From JBOCEF01 sp050586345 (GTDB lineage Bacteria > Pseudomonadota > Alphaproteobacteria > Rhodobacterales > Rhodobacteraceae), in the NCBI RefSeq assembly GCF_050586345.1, contig NZ_JBOCEF010000008.1, positions 1-64,000 of the forward strand: DNA of 64,000 nt. Reading direction: 5' to 3'. This document shows positions 61,975 through 64,000 of the stretch, one piece after another; within the stretch, counting starts at the first letter, position 1; every line of letters starts with the position of its first letter. The notes beneath the pieces were generated by a model that worked only from the letters and a program-made list of their open reading frames with translations, searched no databases and was not told the origin of the DNA. Position numbers and translations under genes: made by a program.

Positions 61975-62415
61975 ATGCCCGGCGAAAGCATTCTGAACCG
62001 CTGCGAGGCCATCGGCCTGCGCATGACCGGCCAGCGCCGCATCGTGGCGCAGGTGCTGGAGGAGGCGAAGGATCACCCGGACGTGGAGGAGCTGCACCGC
62101 CGCGCCGCGACGCTGGACGGGAACATCTCGCTGGCCACCGTCTACCGCACGGTGAAGCTGTTCGAGAGCGAGGGGATCCTCGAGAAGATCGATTTCGGCG
62201 ACGGGCGCGCGCGCTATGAAGACGCCGAGCGCGAGCACCACGACCACCTGATCTGCCTGCGCACCGGCCGCGTCATCGAGTTCGTGGACGAGGAGATCGA
62301 GGCGTTGCAGGAAAAGATCGCCCGGCGCCTCGGATACGAGCTGCGCGGGCACCGCATGGAGCTTTACGGCGTTCCGCGCAAGCGCGGCGACGCACCCGAG
62401 GGCGAGGAGGGCTGA
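61975..62415 (+). CDS. fur: Fur-family metal-responsive repressor (Fur/Mur type)
   Basis: The product is 146 residues. The HTH is 'GNISLATVYRTVKLFESEGI', with metal residues in 'REHHDHLICLRTG'. Only one Cys is in the region where the structural CxxC would be. In Alphaproteobacteria such Fur proteins often act as Mn-responsive Mur. I prefer this to Irr because it lacks the extended His stretch. The start is the ATG 61975 ('MPGESILNR') with 'ccggagcc' upstream. Candidate targets include the iron genes in the window; not proven. Confidence 0.88.
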   Translation: MPGESILNRCEAIGLRMTGQRRIVAQVLEEAKDHPDVEELHRRAATLDGNISLATVYRTVKLFESEGILEKIDFGDGRARYEDAEREHHDHLICLRTGRVIEFVDEEIEALQEKIARRLGYELRGHRMELYGVPRKRGDAPEGEEG

Positions 62416-62499
62416 GGCCCCCCGACCCCGCCATTTCAGCCCAGCCCCCTGCAACGGGACGCGCCGGGCGCCGCACGAGAGAGAGAGCGAGAGAGAGCC

Positions 62500-63774
62500 A
62501 TGAGCGCGATCATCGACATCACCGGCCGCCAGGTCCTGGACAGCCGCGGCAACCCCACCGTCGAGGTGGACGTGACCCTCGAGGACGGCAGCTTCGGCCG
62601 CGCCGCGGTGCCCTCGGGCGCCTCGACCGGCGCGCATGAGGCGGTCGAGCTGCGCGACGGCGGCGACGCCTATGGCGGCAAGGGCGTGCTGAAGGCGGTC
62701 GAGGCCGTGAACGGCGAGATCTTCGAGGCGCTCGCGGGCGTCGACGCGACCGAGCAGCTGGCCATCGACAACGCGATGATCGAGCTGGACGGGACCGAGA
62801 ACAAGGGCCGCCTCGGGGCCAACGCCATCCTGGGCGTGTCGCTGGCCACCGCCAAGGCCGCGGCCAACGCCGTGGGCCTGCCGCTCTACCGCTATATCGG
62901 CGGCACCTCGGCCCGCGTGCTGCCGGTTCCGATGATGAACATCATCAATGGCGGCGAACATGCCGACAACCCGATCGACATCCAGGAATTCATGATCCAG
63001 CCGGTGGCGGCGGAATCCATCGCCGACGCCGTGCGCATCGGCGCCGAGATCTTCCACACCCTGAAGAAAGAGCTGTCGGCCGCCGGTCACAACACCGCCG
63101 TCGGCGACGAGGGCGGCTTCGCGCCGGGCCTGAATTCGACCCGCGACGCGCTCGACTTCATCATGAAGGCCATCGAGAAGGCCGGCTACAAGCCGGGCGA
63201 GGAGATCACCCTCGCGCTCGACGCCGCGTCGACCGAGTTCTTCAAGGACGGCACGTACGACCTGAAGGGCGAGGGCGTGAAGCTCGACAACGCCGGGATG
63301 GCCGAATACCTCGCCAAGCTGGTCAACGACTACCCGATCCAGTCGATCGAGGACGGCATGGCCGAGGATGACTGGGAGGGCTGGAAGATCCTGACCGAGC
63401 TGGTCGGCGACCGCTGCCAGCTGGTCGGGGACGACCTGTTCGTCACCAACTCCAAGCGCCTGAAGGACGGCATCGTGCAGGGCTGCGCCAACTCGATCCT
63501 GGTGAAGGTGAACCAGATCGGCTCGCTCTCCGAGACCATCGAGGCGGTCGAGATGGCGCACCGCGCCCGCTACACCTCGGTGATGTCGCACCGTTCGGGC
63601 GAGACCGAGGACGCGACCATCGCCGACCTCGCCGTCGCGCTGAACTGCGGGCAGATCAAGACCGGCTCGCTGGCGCGCTCGGACCGGCTGGCCAAGTACA
63701 ACCAGCTGATCCGCATCGAGGAAGAGCTGGGCGGCGCGGCGATCTATGCCGGCAAGTCGATCCTGAAGGGCTGA
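62500..63774 (+). CDS. eno: Enolase
   Basis: The product is 424 residues, the standard length. The start is 'IDITGRQVLDSRGNPTVEVD', and the active-site loops 'GASTGAHEAVELRD' and 'VMSHRSGETEDATIADLAVA' are present, as is 'DDLFVTN'. It interconverts 2-phosphoglycerate and phosphoenolpyruvate. A GA-rich stretch (62477-62498, repeated gaga) just before the ATG serves as an unusually long Shine-Dalgarno-like region. It lies 84 bases after fur. Confidence 0.97.
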   Translation: MSAIIDITGRQVLDSRGNPTVEVDVTLEDGSFGRAAVPSGASTGAHEAVELRDGGDAYGGKGVLKAVEAVNGEIFEALAGVDATEQLAIDNAMIELDGTENKGRLGANAILGVSLATAKAAANAVGLPLYRYIGGTSARVLPVPMMNIINGGEHADNPIDIQEFMIQPVAAESIADAVRIGAEIFHTLKKELSAAGHNTAVGDEGGFAPGLNSTRDALDFIMKAIEKAGYKPGEEITLALDAASTEFFKDGTYDLKGEGVKLDNAGMAEYLAKLVNDYPIQSIEDGMAEDDWEGWKILTELVGDRCQLVGDDLFVTNSKRLKDGIVQGCANSILVKVNQIGSLSETIEAVEMAHRARYTSVMSHRSGETEDATIADLAVALNCGQIKTGSLARSDRLAKYNQLIRIEEELGGAAIYAGKSILKG

Positions 63775-63810
63775 TCCGCCCTCCCGTCCCTGCGGGGGTG
63801 GACGAACTGG

Positions 63811-63838
63811 AACGCCCGGGCCGGAAGGTCCGGGCGTT
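63811..63838 (+). terminator. Rho-independent terminator of eno
   Basis: A 12-bp stem (63811-63822 with 63827-63838, one G-T wobble) with a GGAA loop is followed by TTTCGCTTTC. Confidence 0.8.
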
Positions 63839-63928
63839 TCGCTTTCGCGGGTCCGCGTTTTGGGGCATATTGCGCCCCAGACGCGAAAAATCGCGCATTG
63901 GCCAGAAGGCCCCCGAGCAGGTGACGAC

Positions 63929-64000
63929 ATGACCGAAAAGACCGTTGCGGGCCGCGGCCTGGCCGCCGCCGGCTTCTCCCTCTTCATCCTCGCGCTCGCG
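63929..64000 (+). CDS. Partial gene at the window edge
   Basis: An ATG at 63929 opens a frame of 24 residues starting 'MTEKTVAGRGLAAAGFSLFI' and still open at the window end, so the gene is truncated by the window. The hydrophobic run at residues 11-24 suggests a membrane or secreted protein. Upstream 'gagcagg' could be the ribosome-binding site. The family cannot be named. Confidence 0.5.
   Translation, partial: MTEKTVAGRGLAAAGFSLFILALA

Noticed and set aside
62477..62498. GA-rich tract before eno as a regulatory repeat.
   Set aside because: It is adequately explained as an extended ribosome-binding site; there is no second copy or symmetry.

Overview
The window is very GC-rich and almost fully coding. 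Gene content and order point to an alphaproteobacterium of the order Rhodobacterales (Rhodobacteraceae/Paracoccaceae). Markers are the cinA-pgpA-ispDF block divergent from dusB-ntrB-ntrC-ntrY-ntrX-trkA-trkH-hfq-hflX, two proteins with the VPLPA-type C-terminal sorting signal, a single-cysteine DksA, a Mur-like Fur protein, and the PIN protein/RNA methyltransferase pair seen in Rhodobacter. No rRNA, tRNA, CRISPR array or insertion sequence was recognised. The genus cannot be fixed from the sequence alone.

Layout. 1-109: C-rich low-complexity tract, possibly a contig end. 0.2-1.2 kb: COQ10/RatA-like protein and a small membrane protein. 1.5-3.4 kb: VPLPA-CTERM protein and an ammonium transporter, each with a strong hairpin terminator. 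3.6-5.9 kb (minus): pncC/cinA, pgpA and ispDF, overlapping. 6.0-13.4 kb (plus): dusB and two nitrogen-type two-component systems (NtrBC, NtrYX), followed after an inverted secreted-protein gene by TrkA/TrkH K+ uptake, Hfq and HflX (14.3-19.0 kb). 19.0-22.7 kb (minus): a complete iron-chelate ABC importer. 23.2-37.1 kb (minus): YtoQ, then a two-partner-secretion locus (small periplasmic protein, TpsB pore, 2013-residue TpsA, CHAT-protease lipoprotein) with a CHASE2 adenylate cyclase just upstream. 37.2-41.3 kb (minus): gltX, two paralogous PH-like membrane proteins, nadE. 41.7-43.1 kb: a MORN-repeat protein. 43.2-45.9 kb: a second VPLPA-CTERM gene and leuA with an unannotated leucine leader peptide and attenuator. 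46.2-48.1 kb: TadE/TadG-like pair. 48.3-53.2 kb: dksA, moxR and its VWA partner separated by three unrelated genes. 53.3-56.5 kb: MCP-like signalling fragment, TetR regulator, DUF6653-like protein, M48 protease. 56.5-64 kb: PIN protein, RNA methyltransferase, mazG, orphan Fe3+-binding protein, sulfotransferase-like protein, Fur-family regulator, enolase, and the start of one more gene.

How the parts fit. Nitrogen control (NtrBC/NtrYX, Amt), K+ uptake and RNA-level control (Hfq, HflX) form one conserved core. Iron supply appears twice (chelate importer, FbpA-like protein) together with a Fur/Mur regulator. The most interesting accessory unit is the translationally coupled TpsB-TpsA-CHAT operon, which joins a secreted beta-helix giant to a lipid-anchored caspase-like protease. 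The clearest hidden feature is the short leucine leader peptide in front of leuA, with three consecutive CTT codons ahead of a hairpin that contains its stop codon.
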